A DNA stretch of 64,000 nt from Podarcis raffonei (Eukaryota > Chordata > Lepidosauria > Squamata > Lacertidae). A program made the translations under genes and the position numbers. The stretch's first letter is position 1, and each line of letters opens with the position of its first letter. Under the pieces are notes generated by a model, which worked only from the letters and a program-made list of their open reading frames with translations, was not told the DNA's origin and made no database searches. Positions 47,231-58,600 of the stretch are shown piece by piece. The stretch covers positions 40,098,501 to 40,162,500 of the forward strand of contig NC_070615.1 in the NCBI RefSeq assembly GCF_027172205.1, read 5' to 3'.

Positions 47231-49176
47231 AACAGAACCCCAAGCCAGTAATCTGGCTGTTGCATTTTGGACCAATTTAAGTTTTTGAGTTGTTTTCAGT
47301 GGCTGCCTCATGCATAGCACATTGCAACAACCCAATCTGAAAGTTACCAGAGCATTTAAATAATGTCACAATAGCCGGCATTTCAGTTCACATTTTTTTT
47401 GTTTTGGGAAGTGTGAATTTGGTAATTAGCTTTCAAATGCAAACTGAACTGAACCTCTTCTTCATTACTAATGAAAATAGTACAAAATGTTGAAAAGCTC
47501 TGTGACCTCCTTCAAAAGGAAACCAAACCAGAACCCCAGAACTGATCACCACTTGATTCACCACTTGAAGAACTAGGGCAAGCCCAGGAAGATCTTGAAT
47601 GAAACAGGAGAGGCCACTGTTTCTACCTTTCAGAGTCAAGGAAAGAGTTCTGCCATTTTTGGATTTGCTAAGCCTCTCTACTCCATTTTCCCTTATCCAA
47701 CCTGCATTCCCCAATGACTTGGGGGGGGGGAGGGCATATCTTACATTTCAGCATAAATTAATTTGGAGGAAAGAACGGGGGCCTTTTGGCAAATACGTGG
47801 CGATCTAGTCAAACATTAACTTTTGACTTACATCAGACTATTCAAGTGAAAGGTTCTCAAATGTCAACTGATGGATCTCTGATAAAAGTTAATGTTGATG
47901 TACTGCTTGCTGTTTCATTCAGTTCTCAAAAACCCTGGTGAATTTCCTTTTGGAGTGCTCTCTGCTATTCCAGAGTGTGGGTTGTGGTAAGTTGTCTGCA
48001 TGTTTATACAGAGATTCTAGTTTCTGAGTTGTGTAACGTCGTCTGGGTATGTGTCTAACAATGAAACTATGTTGTTAAAACAACCAGATCTTACATAAAG
48101 CATATAGGTACCAACGCCCAACTACGTATAGTCACAAAAGCAGTCAGTTTGAAATGAGCTGTAACTAATATACATAGATATTATCCAGTTGTTTCAAGAA
48201 AGCATTACCACAGCTCAACTAACTAGGAGTGCTTTCAGACTGTTGCTCTTTTTGAGTAGGATTCAGTCACACAGCTGCAAATTCAGGATGTGCCATTGAC
48301 GTTGATTTTGTGCTCTTGCACACCAAACCCAGTTTCCAAAGCCACCGCAAAACTGGATTTAAAAAATAAAAATAAAATAAAAATGCAATAAAGGAATGTG
48401 ATGGGGAAATTCACTGAGGGGTGTTGAATAACAGTTGCTTGGCATAACATCAGACAATATAAGCAAGTCAGGATGAGTGCTCAGTAAACAACCCCGTTTG
48501 CAATCGAATCACTATTGATACTTAATAGACAATGTAGAACCATCCTATATTTCAGCTAGATTATATTTATTTAGAGACTCTTGTTACATGTTACATTCCC
48601 ATGTTGTTTTCGAAGAATGGTGCTTAGGAAGTAGCTAGAAACTGCCTGTTTGTACAATGTCAGGATGGTCCAGTCAGTGGTGCTCTTAAGAAGTGGTCTA
48701 TACATAAGAATGTAAAATGTTGTCAGGGGGTGGATCTACACACTGGGGGGGGGCGTGTTATAAATAAGTCAGAAATTAAATCCGCTATGGGAAATCGTTT
48801 ATAATTTTATTTGCTCTCTGGCGCCATCCGGTGTTGCATGTTTATAACACATTCAAAAGGCTGATTCCAGGTTCTGCAGTTTGCATGGCTGCCAATAGGA
48901 GGCCCCACCAATTGCAGCATGAGGAAGAGCGGTGCAGCCCAGCAAGCTGTTTAACAGAGCAAGTGGGGGGGGGCCTTGAAGCACCTGCCCCACTCCATTA
49001 AACGTGTCCACAGCAAGGTTTAGCAACCCACTGGGTGAAGTGCCTTCACGCACACACTCACAAATACTACCAGCTTTTGAATTTCACTGCTTGCCCTTTT
49101 CACATTTTGTGTGAACATTAATATCATTTGTAGGTATAGCTGGATCTGCAATCCTATATTCACTTACCTGGGAGTA
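47231..49176. other. Intergenic DNA, nothing coding recognised
   Basis: Holds a short AT-rich repeat fragment (47375-47460) and a possible relative of the 34658 element (48725-48850). The rest shows no repeat or exon I can support. Confidence 0.5.
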
Positions 49177-49188
49177 AGTCCTATTTAA

Positions 49189-49538
49189 GGACGCGGGTGG
49201 TGCTGTGGGTTAAACACAGAGCCTAGGACTTGCCGATCAGAAGGTTGGCGGTTCGAATCCCTGCGACAAGGTGAGCTCCCGTTGCTCGGTCCCTGCTCCT
49301 GCCAACCTAGCAGTTTGAAATCACGTCAAAGTGCAAGTAGATAAATAGGTACCGCTCCAGCAGGAAGGTAAACAGCGTTTCCGTGCATTGCTCTGGTTCA
49401 CCAGAAGCGGCTTAGTCATGCTGGCCACATGACCCGGAAGCTGTACGCCGGCTCCCTTGTCCAATAAAGCGAGATGAGCACCGCAACCCCAGAGTCAGCC
49501 ACAACTGGACCTAATGGTCAGGGGTCCCTTTACCTTTC
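49189..49538 (+). mobile_element. tRNA-derived SINE (Sauria-SINE-like)
   Basis: Full copy flanked by a perfect 12-bp target duplication AGTCCTATTTAA (49177-49188 and 49539-49550). Starts GGACGCGGGTGGTGCTG and ends CCCTTTACCTTTC. Confidence 0.9.
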
Positions 49539-49550
49539 AGTCCTATTTAA

Positions 49551-50375
49551 CTCAGCATGGATTACTTCTCGGTAGACATGCCTTCTCTGAAGATGTTTTA
49601 TTACCAAGATGGCAAGGTCTAACTTCTCAAATCAAGCCTTCCCCTGGACTCTCTCTCTCTCTTTCTAAAAAAAACCTTGTATTTGTACATGCTCTTTTCT
49701 TATAATTTCTAACTAAACAACAATAAACTAAAGTAAAAAATCCAATAAACTAAATTCCAATAAATTAAATTATATGAAAACAGACTTCTGGTCATTTCCT
49801 GATGTAAGTTACATTCATGACATTGAATGTACTTATACTTCTTACCTTACTCTTACTATAGTTTCTAGTACTTTCTTATAGCATATTGTACCGTTTGTCC
49901 TTGCTTGGTAGTATTTAATTTCCCTGGATTCTCAATGGATCCATGCCTGCCCCTTCCCCAGAATTCTGCTCACAAGTAAATGAAAATTTGAGGAAAGTGG
50001 ATGAAATTATTATATCTCCTGAGCCTCTCAGTAGAAGCAACACAAACATGTGATTTGATGGTGAAGGAGGGTGGGGTGGGGAGAGAGAAAATTGATTTTC
50101 AAAAGCCTCCAGCAAACAGTGATGAAATCTCTTTAGTTTTCAGTAATTTGAAAACCAGGCAAGGATATTATACAGGCACTGCTTTCCTGTCCTTAAACTC
50201 CCTCTCTGAAAAATATATAATTTAATGTAACAAGGGTTTCCCTTCAGTTATGCTTATTCGTCAGGGACATCAGCATTAAAATAGGACTTTTCAGTGGGGC
50301 ATGTGGAATTCCTCCTCATATTTATTTATTAAATATATATGCAACTTTCCTCCTGTTGCAGAACCTATGGCAGCT
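49551..50375. other. Intergenic DNA, nothing recognised
   Basis: AT-rich stretch without clear repeats or exons. Short chance open frames only. Confidence 0.45.
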
Positions 50376-50855
50376 TGTTGTTTAGTTGTTTAGTCGTGTC
50401 CAACTCTTCGTGACCCCATGGACCAGAGCACGCCAGGCACTCCTGTCTTCCACTGTCTCCTGCAGTTTGGTCAAACTCATGCTGGTAGCTTCGAGAACAC
50501 TGTCCAACCATCTCGCCCTCTGTCGTCCCCTTCTCCTTGTGCCCTCCATCTTTCCCAACATCAGGGTCTTTTCCAGGGAGTCCTCTCTTCTCATGAGGTG
50601 CCCAAATTATTGGAGCCTCAGCTTCAGGATCTGTCCTTCCAGTGAGCACTCAGGGCTGATTTCCTTAAGAATGGATGCGTTTGATCTTATTGCAGTCCAT
50701 GGGACTCTCAAGAGTCTCCTCCAGCACCATAATTCAAAAGCATCAATTCTTTGGCGATCAGCCTTCTTGATGGTCCAGCTCTCACTTCCATACATCACTA
50801 CAGGGAAAACCATAGCTTTAACTATATGGACCTTTGTTGGCAAGGTGATGTCTCT
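50376..50855 (-). mobile_element. BovB (RTE) LINE 3' end, antisense
   Basis: Left end TTGTTGTTTAGTTGTTTAGTCGTG is the BovB tail in antisense. The minus strand encodes [34 protein letters not shown] and [20 protein letters not shown]. 5'-truncated near 50855. Confidence 0.9.
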
Positions 50856-51332
50856 GCTTACAGCATCAATTAAAACAGATAAAGCTTCAAAGTATAAATA
50901 TTAAAACCAATTAAATAGGTAAACTTTGTTTTTAAAAGCACTGAAAACACTGAAAACCATTCAAATTCTCACACACACTCAAAAGAACATCACCCACCTC
51001 AGAAGACCCCTCCAGTTTGTGGTCAAAGGCCTGTTGGAACAAAGAAATCATTGGCTGGCAGCAAAAGGAAAGCCCAGAGGGGGCCAGCCTAGTCTCATGG
51101 AAGAGAGTTCCACAATCTGGGAGCAACCACCAAGAAGGCCCTCTTACCTTCTCGCCCAATGTGCCTACAAAAGTGGCAGAACCAAGAGAAAGGCCTACAG
51201 AAAGCATTCCTTTTTTAAGGGACCAAATGTGTACTAAATGTGTCCTTTAGAGAAAAGTGTGCCCAAATATACATATAAATGCGGAACTGTTGAGGGAGTC
51301 GGGTATGTTGACCTGGAGAAGAGGAGACTTAA

Positions 51333-51480
51333 ATTATAATAATAATAATATTTTTTTATTTATACCACACCCTTCCCGGTTCAGAAAACCGGGCTCAGGG
51401 TGGCTAACAACAAATTTAAAGCACTTAATTGATGCAACCAAAAACAGTATAAAATACAGTATAAAACGTGAATAACAATA
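51333..51480 (-). mobile_element. LINE 3' end (CR1/L2-like), antisense
   Basis: (AAT)n then TTTTTTTATTTATACCACAC, then CAGGGTGGCTAACAACAAAT. This reads on the minus strand as a LINE 3' end with an ATT tail. Confidence 0.5.
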
Positions 51481-51616
51481 AATTCAGAATTCAAAAATCA
51501 ATTTAGGGGGGAAATCCATCCAATAAACATTAGATGATCATCAGGGCTAGCTGGCTAAATTAGTCCTATTTGGGCCAGCGAGGAGGCCAGGGGAGAATTA
51601 GCTGTGGGATCCCAGA

Positions 51617-51880
51617 TGTTATGTACTGAAATTCTCACCCTGGGCCAGCAGGGGGATACTGTAGATAGTTTTCACTCAGGTCCACATATGCAAATAAGGA
51701 ATTGAAAGTGACGTTCAGTGATTGGATAGTTACAGAAAGTTGTTACTGTTGCCTCGTAGTTGAGCTCTATATAATCAGGTTGGCTGAACCCTTCAGCCCA
51801 GTTCTGTTCTGGCCTGTGAATAAACAAGAGCTGTTTGAAGAGTCGCTGTGTCGTCTGATATGTTCACCCACAACTTAACA
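51617..51880 (+). mobile_element. Solo LTR upstream of gene C
   Basis: 264-bp fossil LTR with TGTTATG...CTTAACA ends and a perfect 5-bp target duplication CCAGA (51612-51616 and 51881-51885). A TATATAA box at 51768-51774 and AATAAA at 51819-51824 lie in the order expected for sense orientation. It sits about 0.74 kb before the gene C start codon. Family not assigned. Confidence 0.88.
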
Positions 51881-51949
51881 CCAGAGTGGGTAATCTTCAT
51901 AAAAAGGGAAAGGGGGGGAGAGGAAGGGGAATAAAAGATCAGGCTAAGT

Positions 51950-52330
51950 TCAAATTGAAAGAGGTGAAAGGATGGTCATCTTCAAATATCTGAGGGGCTG
52001 TCACAAGGAAAATGGAGCAAGCTGGTTTCCTGCTGCTCTGGAGGGTAGGCCCTCAACCAACGGACCCAAATTACAAGAAAGGAGGTTCCGACTAAACATC
52101 AGGAAGAACTTTACGATGGTAAGAGCTGTTCAACCCTGGAGTGAGCTGCTTCGAAAGGTGGTGGGATCTCCTTCATTTAATTTTAAAAAAAACAAACAGA
52201 GATTGGATGGCCATCTGTCAGGGGTCCTTTAGCTGTGATTCCTTCACTGCAGGGGCTCTGACTAGATTAGGGTCACTTCCAACTCTACAGTTCTCAGATT
52301 CCAGGATTCTTTGAGGCTGGAACCCGGCCC
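51950..52330 (+). mobile_element. CR1 LINE 3' end
   Basis: Sense CR1 3' UTR text: TATCTGAGGGGCTGTCACAAGG, CGACTAAACATCAGGAAGAAC, GAGATTGGATGGCCATCTGTC, TTCCAACTCTACAGTTCTC and a degenerate GATTCCAGGATTCT tail. Confidence 0.75.
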
Positions 52331-52403
52331 AGCAGCAAATGGGCAATGGGAACATGACGCACAGTTCAGCTCCCATTTTCAACACTGAAACAGCTATATA
52401 GAG

Positions 52404-52505
52404 CAGGCTTCATCAACCTCGGCCCTCCAGATGTTTTTGGCCTACAACTCCCATGATCCCTAGCTAGCAGGACCAGTGGTCAGGGATGCTGGGAATTGTA
52501 GTCTC
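52404..52505. mobile_element. hAT-type palindromic MITE
   Basis: Arms CGGCCCTCCAGATGTTTTTG...CTACAACTCCCATGATCCC and AGGGATGCTGGGAATTGTAG. Same family as 1957-2092. Lies within 120 bases of the gene C start codon, so open frames extending upstream of 52618 run into repeat DNA. Confidence 0.65.
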
Positions 52506-52617
52506 CATTGGAGTTCCACTTTGCACTTTTGTCACTGGAATTTATTCAATGCATACATGTTTAATACTTTTTTTTTCCTTTTTCTTTTGGTTTTCCATAA
52601 AGGCAAGAATTGTTTTC

Positions 52618-55600
52618 ATGGCAGGGGCAAGGAAGCTTCTCTCCAGAATTCCAGTTTTAAAGTCTTTTAGTGCTTTCAAATTGCCTTGTAGAATCATGAG
52701 TCAACCTTGCAGTGGATCTCCATTTCTGGATTTCTCAGACACTGAAGCCCTCTACAAAAATGTGCCAGACCATTTTAATTTTGCACATGATGTCCTGGAT
52801 CAATGGAGCCAAAAGGAAAAGGTAAGGGACTGTATCTGTCATGATTTCCTAGCATTATTCGTCAGTCGTGCTGATCTTTATTGTTTATAGCAAATGGTCA
52901 TTGAATATGTCTCTCAAAACAAACTATATGTCAACAAAACATAAATTAGCATTACCTTTCAGCAAATCATCAAAACCTAAAGTTTTGCAAAACCTAAAAC
53001 CTAAAGTTCCCTATTTCATTTACATTAAGAAGTGAAGTCCCTTTGGTAGTCAAAACTGTTTTGAGTCAATAAAAAAAAGTAGCATGGAAACTTCCTAACT
53101 GCTAGCCAGAGTTGAGAAAAGTTGTCCTGTTTGGCTTTTCTTGGTTTCTCATTTTTCCCGTCTTAAATTCAGTTCTCAACATTTCCCCCTCAGCTTACAA
53201 ATCCATTCTGCCTCCTGCCTAAAAATGTCTGCATGGAATTCATCAGCATTTTAGTGTGAAAGTTCTTGTCTAACCCTTACATCCTCTGTTTTTTTTTTTT
53301 CATTTTCCCTTATTTAACATGCCAAGTGATGTTCAAAATTCTGAATGTTTTTGTATGTTTCATTTTCCTCTGTATAAATGGCATTAAGATTGTTACTTGA
53401 GGTCTGCTTAATTCATTTCTGTTGTCCTGAGGACTTGAATTTACAGAGTATCAGATACGTTGCAAATTTTGTCTGTAGATAGTCTAGCTTCAGCTGTTTA
53501 TGGGGATGCTACATCTATAGTTTGATTAATTTTATGCCTACTTGCTCAAAAACAAGTAGGCATAAAATTAATCAAACCATAGATAAAATATGAAACAAGA
53601 TGTAAGGGATAGCTTGATTTTATTGGTGTCCTCTTTGGAAAATTTTATAGGGTTTTCTGTAAACCGCTGAGAAACCTTTCGCTGATTATTTGGTATATAA
53701 ATCTTGTTAGAGAGATAGCTAAGTAAAATAGCTTCCATTTTTCTTCATCCTTTGTGCCTGATAGGATAGAAAGAGAGCTTCCAGTCCTGCTCTTTGGTGG
53801 GTAAGTGGGAAAGGCGAGGAGGTGCAGTGGAGCTTTGAGGAGCTGGCATTCTTAACCAGGAAAGCAGCCAACGTCCTCTCCAAGGCTTGCAATCTGCAGA
53901 AGGGAGACCGAATCGTCATCATCCTCCCCAGGGTGCCTGAGTGGTGGCTGATCACTGTGGGCTGCATCAGAGCAGGTCAGTCAGGTCCTCTCTGTGCTAG
54001 GAACCAACAGAAAGATCCATTTTTGCTGTGTCTCCCTCTCCTTTCTTTTTAATTACATTTTGTTTTGCTCCTAGGTGTCACCTTCATCCCAGCCACGACA
54101 CTATTGACTGCTCAAGACATCTTGTACCGGCTCCAAAAGTCTCGGGCCAAATGCATAGTTACAAATGACGCCTTGGCTCCATTGATTGACTCTCTTGCAT
54201 CTGATTGCCAGTTCCTGAAAACTCGGATGTTGGTCTCCAAAGGCACCAGCAGAGAAGGATGGCTGAACTTCCATGACCTGCTGAAGTGAGAATCTCTGCT
54301 GCCTTGTTAAGCAAGTCAGGGATAAGTCAAAGAGTGAGATAGAAAAACCTGGTGTCTGCAGTATTCATCACCTACATCAGGAAGATAGCCAATTGCTTTC
54401 CAACATTTGTATAGCGGACAAAAATGTATACAAAAATATGTATTTTGGGAGGAATGTCAACTAAAATGTTGCAGAATTTTCACGGGATTTTTTTATTATT
54501 TAAGTACAGTGGAACCTCGGGTTATGCACTGTCCTCCTTATGAACGCTTCGGGTAACAAGCTCCGCTAACCCGGAAGTAGATGACCCTGGTTGCGAACTT
54601 TGCCCTGGGATGTGAGCGGAGGTCACGTGGGGGCAGCGGGAGGCCCCATTAGCGAAAGTGTGCCTCATGTTAAGAACTGTTTCATGTTAAGAATGGACCT
54701 CCGGAATGAATTAAGTTTGTAACCGGAGGTACCACTGTACAATGGTACCTCGGGATGCGAACGGGATCCGTTCCGGAGCCCCATTCGCATCCCGAATGGA
54801 ACGCAAGACGTGACGGCGTGTCTGCGTGTGCGCGGGTCGCATTTTGCTGCTACTGCGCATGCGCATGACATCATTTTGAGCATCTGTGCATGCGCGAGCA
54901 GCGAAACCCAGAAGTAACGCGCTCCGTTACTTCTGGGATGCCGTGGAGTGCAACTCGAACACGTTCAACCCGAAGTGCATTCAGCTCGAGGTATGACTGT
55001 ATATGAATCACAAGTTGATTCAAAAATTCAAGGAACTTGAGTTAATTTGAATGGAGTATCTTGGATGAAGTCTTCCCTCTGCAACATTTTATTGCAGTTC
55101 GCACTTATCTGTTTTCTATTGGAATCCTAATTTCCCAGAATACCTTAAGCTTACAAGATCACAGACCATTGATTTTGATTGCACCTACCCCATTCTTACT
55201 ACTTTCCCACTTTTCTGTTTTAAAGTGCCGCAGACGGTGATCATCAGCCTGTCAAAACAAGGAGTCAAGATCCAATGACCATCTACTTTACCAGTGGAAC
55301 CACGGGTTATCCCAAAATGGTGGAACACTCCTGCAGCAGTTTGGGGATTGGGCTGACAGTTGTTGGAAGGTATCTATCTCTTTCTAAATCTTCAGGGGCA
55401 ACAAACACAACAGAAAGTCCTGTGGCAGTTTAAAGAATGACTATTTAATTGTGGCAAGAACTTTGATAGGCATGATGGAGTGGCTGTAATCTTTGTTTTA
55501 AGCTTAAGGCACAATAAAACTGCAATTCTTAGTCATCCAAAGGAGAGCCTCCAAGCACAACATTTTAAAGTACCACAGCTTTGAACCATTTCCATCTCTC

Positions 55601-58600
55601 CACCTCCCCCATTCTAACACCTGCTGCTGTCCTTTAAATCTTAAAATCAAAAGATCTCATCCCATATCTTTTCACCCTGTCTAGTTTGTTCCTCAAACAT
55701 AAGTATGTCTAATAAATGTAACTGAGCAGTCATCGTGTTTGCCTCCTTATTAACAGGTACTGGATGGACCTGAATCCTTCTGATGTGATCTGGGGTTTCT
55801 CTGACACAGGCTGGATCAAATTTGTCTTCAGCAATTTGTACCCTACATGGATCCAAGGGGCGTGCATCTTTCAGCATGGCATGCTCCAGTTCGAGCCAAC
55901 GACTGTTCTCAATGTAAGGCTAACGTTGCCTTATTCAAAAGGCAGGAAGCATTGGGGCAGAAGACCAAGGTGTTTGGGAAGAAGAAGAAGAAGAAGAAGA
56001 AGAAGAAGAAGAAGCAGCAGCAGCAGCGGAGGGGGAGGAGGAGTTTGGATTTGATATCCCGCTTTATCACTACCCTAAGGAGTCTCAAAGCGGCTAACAT
56101 TCTCCTTTCCCTTCCTCCCCCACAACAAACACTCTGTGAGGTGAGTGGGGCTGAGAGACTTCAAAGAAGTGTGACTGGCCCAAGGTCACCCAGCAGCTGC
56201 ATGTGGAGGAGCGGAGACGCGAACCCGGTTCCCCAGATTACGAGACTACCGCTCTTAACCACTACACCACACTGGCTCTCCCACTGGTTTGGGGGAGTTG
56301 CTCTGCCAACAGAGATCCTGAGTTTCCTCCTTGAGCTCCAAACCCAGAAGAGTGGTTGGGAATTTGCTTTGCATTCAGAAGGTTCTGGGTTCAATGACAT
56401 CTCTAGGTAGGGCTGTGAAAGATTCCCTGTCTGGGACCCTGTGGAGTTGCTTTCAATCAGTGTAGACAAAGCTAAGCTAGATGGACCAATCTGATTCAGT
56501 ATAAGGCAGGTTCCTATACGTACTCCATAATAGCCTTGCCTGCCTTGCAAGAGCTATCTGGGGTCTCCAACAGAGGTCTTTCCCCAATACCTCGTATCTC
56601 ATCTGAGGGGTGGAGAACATTTGTCAGCATCAAGGCCCATGTAACCTTCTGGGCAATATCCCAAGGGCCACTTGCCAGTGGTGGGTGGGGCCAAAGGGGA
56701 AATTGGGCAGAGTAATAAATGTAAATTGAACCTTTGTACAATGAGGTATTTTCTACTCACTCATTTGCTTCTCTTCCTCCACTCTGGAAGTTCAAGAGCC
56801 AATGTGGTGTAGTGGTTAAGAGCGGTAGACTCGTAATCTGGTGAACTGGGTTCGCGTCTCCGCTCCTCCACATGCAGCTGCTGGGTGACCTTGGGCCAGT
56901 CACACTTCTCTGAAGTCTCTCAGCCCCACTCACCTCACAGAGTGTTTGTTGTGGGGGATGAAGGGAAAGGAGAATATTAGCCACTTTGAGACTCCTTAGG
57001 GTAGTGATAAAGCGGGATATCAAATCCAAACTCCTCCTCCTCCTCCTCCTCCTCCTCCTCCTCCTCTTCTTCTTCTTCTTCTTCTTCTTCATTAAGGGAA
57101 CATCCCAGCCAGGCAAAACATCCAAGAAGGGTGCATAGCAGGGCCAAGGAGGGCTGTGGCCTAGAAAGTGTTGGAGATGTAGCTGGGGAGCATTCCAAGG
57201 GCCGGATAGAAAGGTCTGAAGGGCCGCATTCTGCCCCAGTCTGAGGTTCCCCAGAGAGGCTAAGAATTTAACTGAGAATCTTCTGCATTCAAAGCTCTTC
57301 CCGCTGAGCAGTGGTCCCTTTCCAGACCACAATTCCCTCTTTTTGACGGAGGCAGGAAATCTGTTTCCTCCATTTCTTGGTAGAAGTAAAAACAACAATT
57401 CAGCCTTACAGGAAAATGTTTCAGACAAAAAGTTAAAAATCAGAAATAAACCCTTGTGAGACTTCTGGAATCACTTGGTGCAATAGGAATGTGTTTGTGT
57501 TTTCCCCTCTAGACCCTCGCCAAGTATCCCGTGACAACTTTCTGTGGCCCCCCAACTGTTTATCGTATGCTTCTGCAGCACAACATTGGAAGGTATAGCA
57601 AACTCTGCATGGTAGCATCTGTGCATTTTAAAACTCAGCACTAACTTCCTGCTTTTTTTAAAAGTGCACTTCTGAGTCCCTCTGCCTGGGTTTACAGAAT
57701 CATAGATTCACAGAACTGTGGAGTTGGAAAGGACACTGAGTGTCATCTAGTCCAACCCCCTACCTGTTTTTTCTTTCTTTTGTTTTAGCTTGTTTCCTAT
57801 TAAATTCATCTCATTATTTATATTTCTTGCTTCCTTTGGAAATATTTCATAGAATCTTAGAATTGTAGTCGAGGGATGCCCCAAGGCTCACCTAGTCACA
57901 CCCTCTGTGATTTCATTTTCCATTTCTTTATTTCTTGCATTTACAATATTTCCATTTTCTACTTCTTGCTTGCGCTTGATAACATTTATTTTTTTAAATT
58001 TCTGAACTCAATCCCACCCTAACCTGAGCATTGGCCAAGCTTTTCCGGGACTGATGGGCATTTGAGTCCAACATTACACCAGCACTAGGTGTGCTAACTG
58101 GGATGCTATTGTATGCCTGTATAACTTGCCATATGAGACGCGGGTGGCGCTGTGGGTTAAACCACAAAGCATAGGACTTGCTGATCAAAAGGTCAGCAGT
58201 TTGAATCCCCGCGACGGGGTGATCTCCCATTGCTCAGTCCCTGCTCCTGCCAACCTAGCAGTTTGAAAGCACGTCCAAGTGCAAGTAGATAAATAGGTAC
58301 TGCTCTGGCAGGAAGGTAAACGGCGTTTCCGTGCGCTGCTCTGGTTCGCCAGAAGCAGCTTAGTCATGCTGGCCACATGACCCGGAAGCTGTACGCCGGC
58401 TCCCTTGGCCAATAAAGCGAGATGAGCGCCGCAACCCCAGAGTCAGTCACTACTGGACCTAATGCTCAGGGGTCCCTTTACCTTTTTATAACTTGCCATG
58501 GGGGCAATAATCACTGTTGACTCAAAGCTTCTTCATACCCTCATGCAGATACAAGTTCAAGAGCCTGAGACGGTGCCTGAGTGGTGGGGAAGGCAACAGC

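Noticed and set aside
52486-52617. Longer N-terminus for gene C using an upstream in-frame ATG
   Set aside because: The extra residues come from a hAT-type repeat and a poly-T tract, and a splice acceptor at 52602 precedes ATG 52618.
55847-56410. 187-codon plus-strand frame overlapping gene C exon 5
   Set aside because: Most of it is the (AAG)n tail and body of an antisense SINE; the first part is exon 5 in the wrong frame.
56757-57428. 223-codon minus-strand frame with poly-Lys/Arg
   Set aside because: Derived from the SINE at 56793-57091 and its (TCC)n(TTC)n tail.
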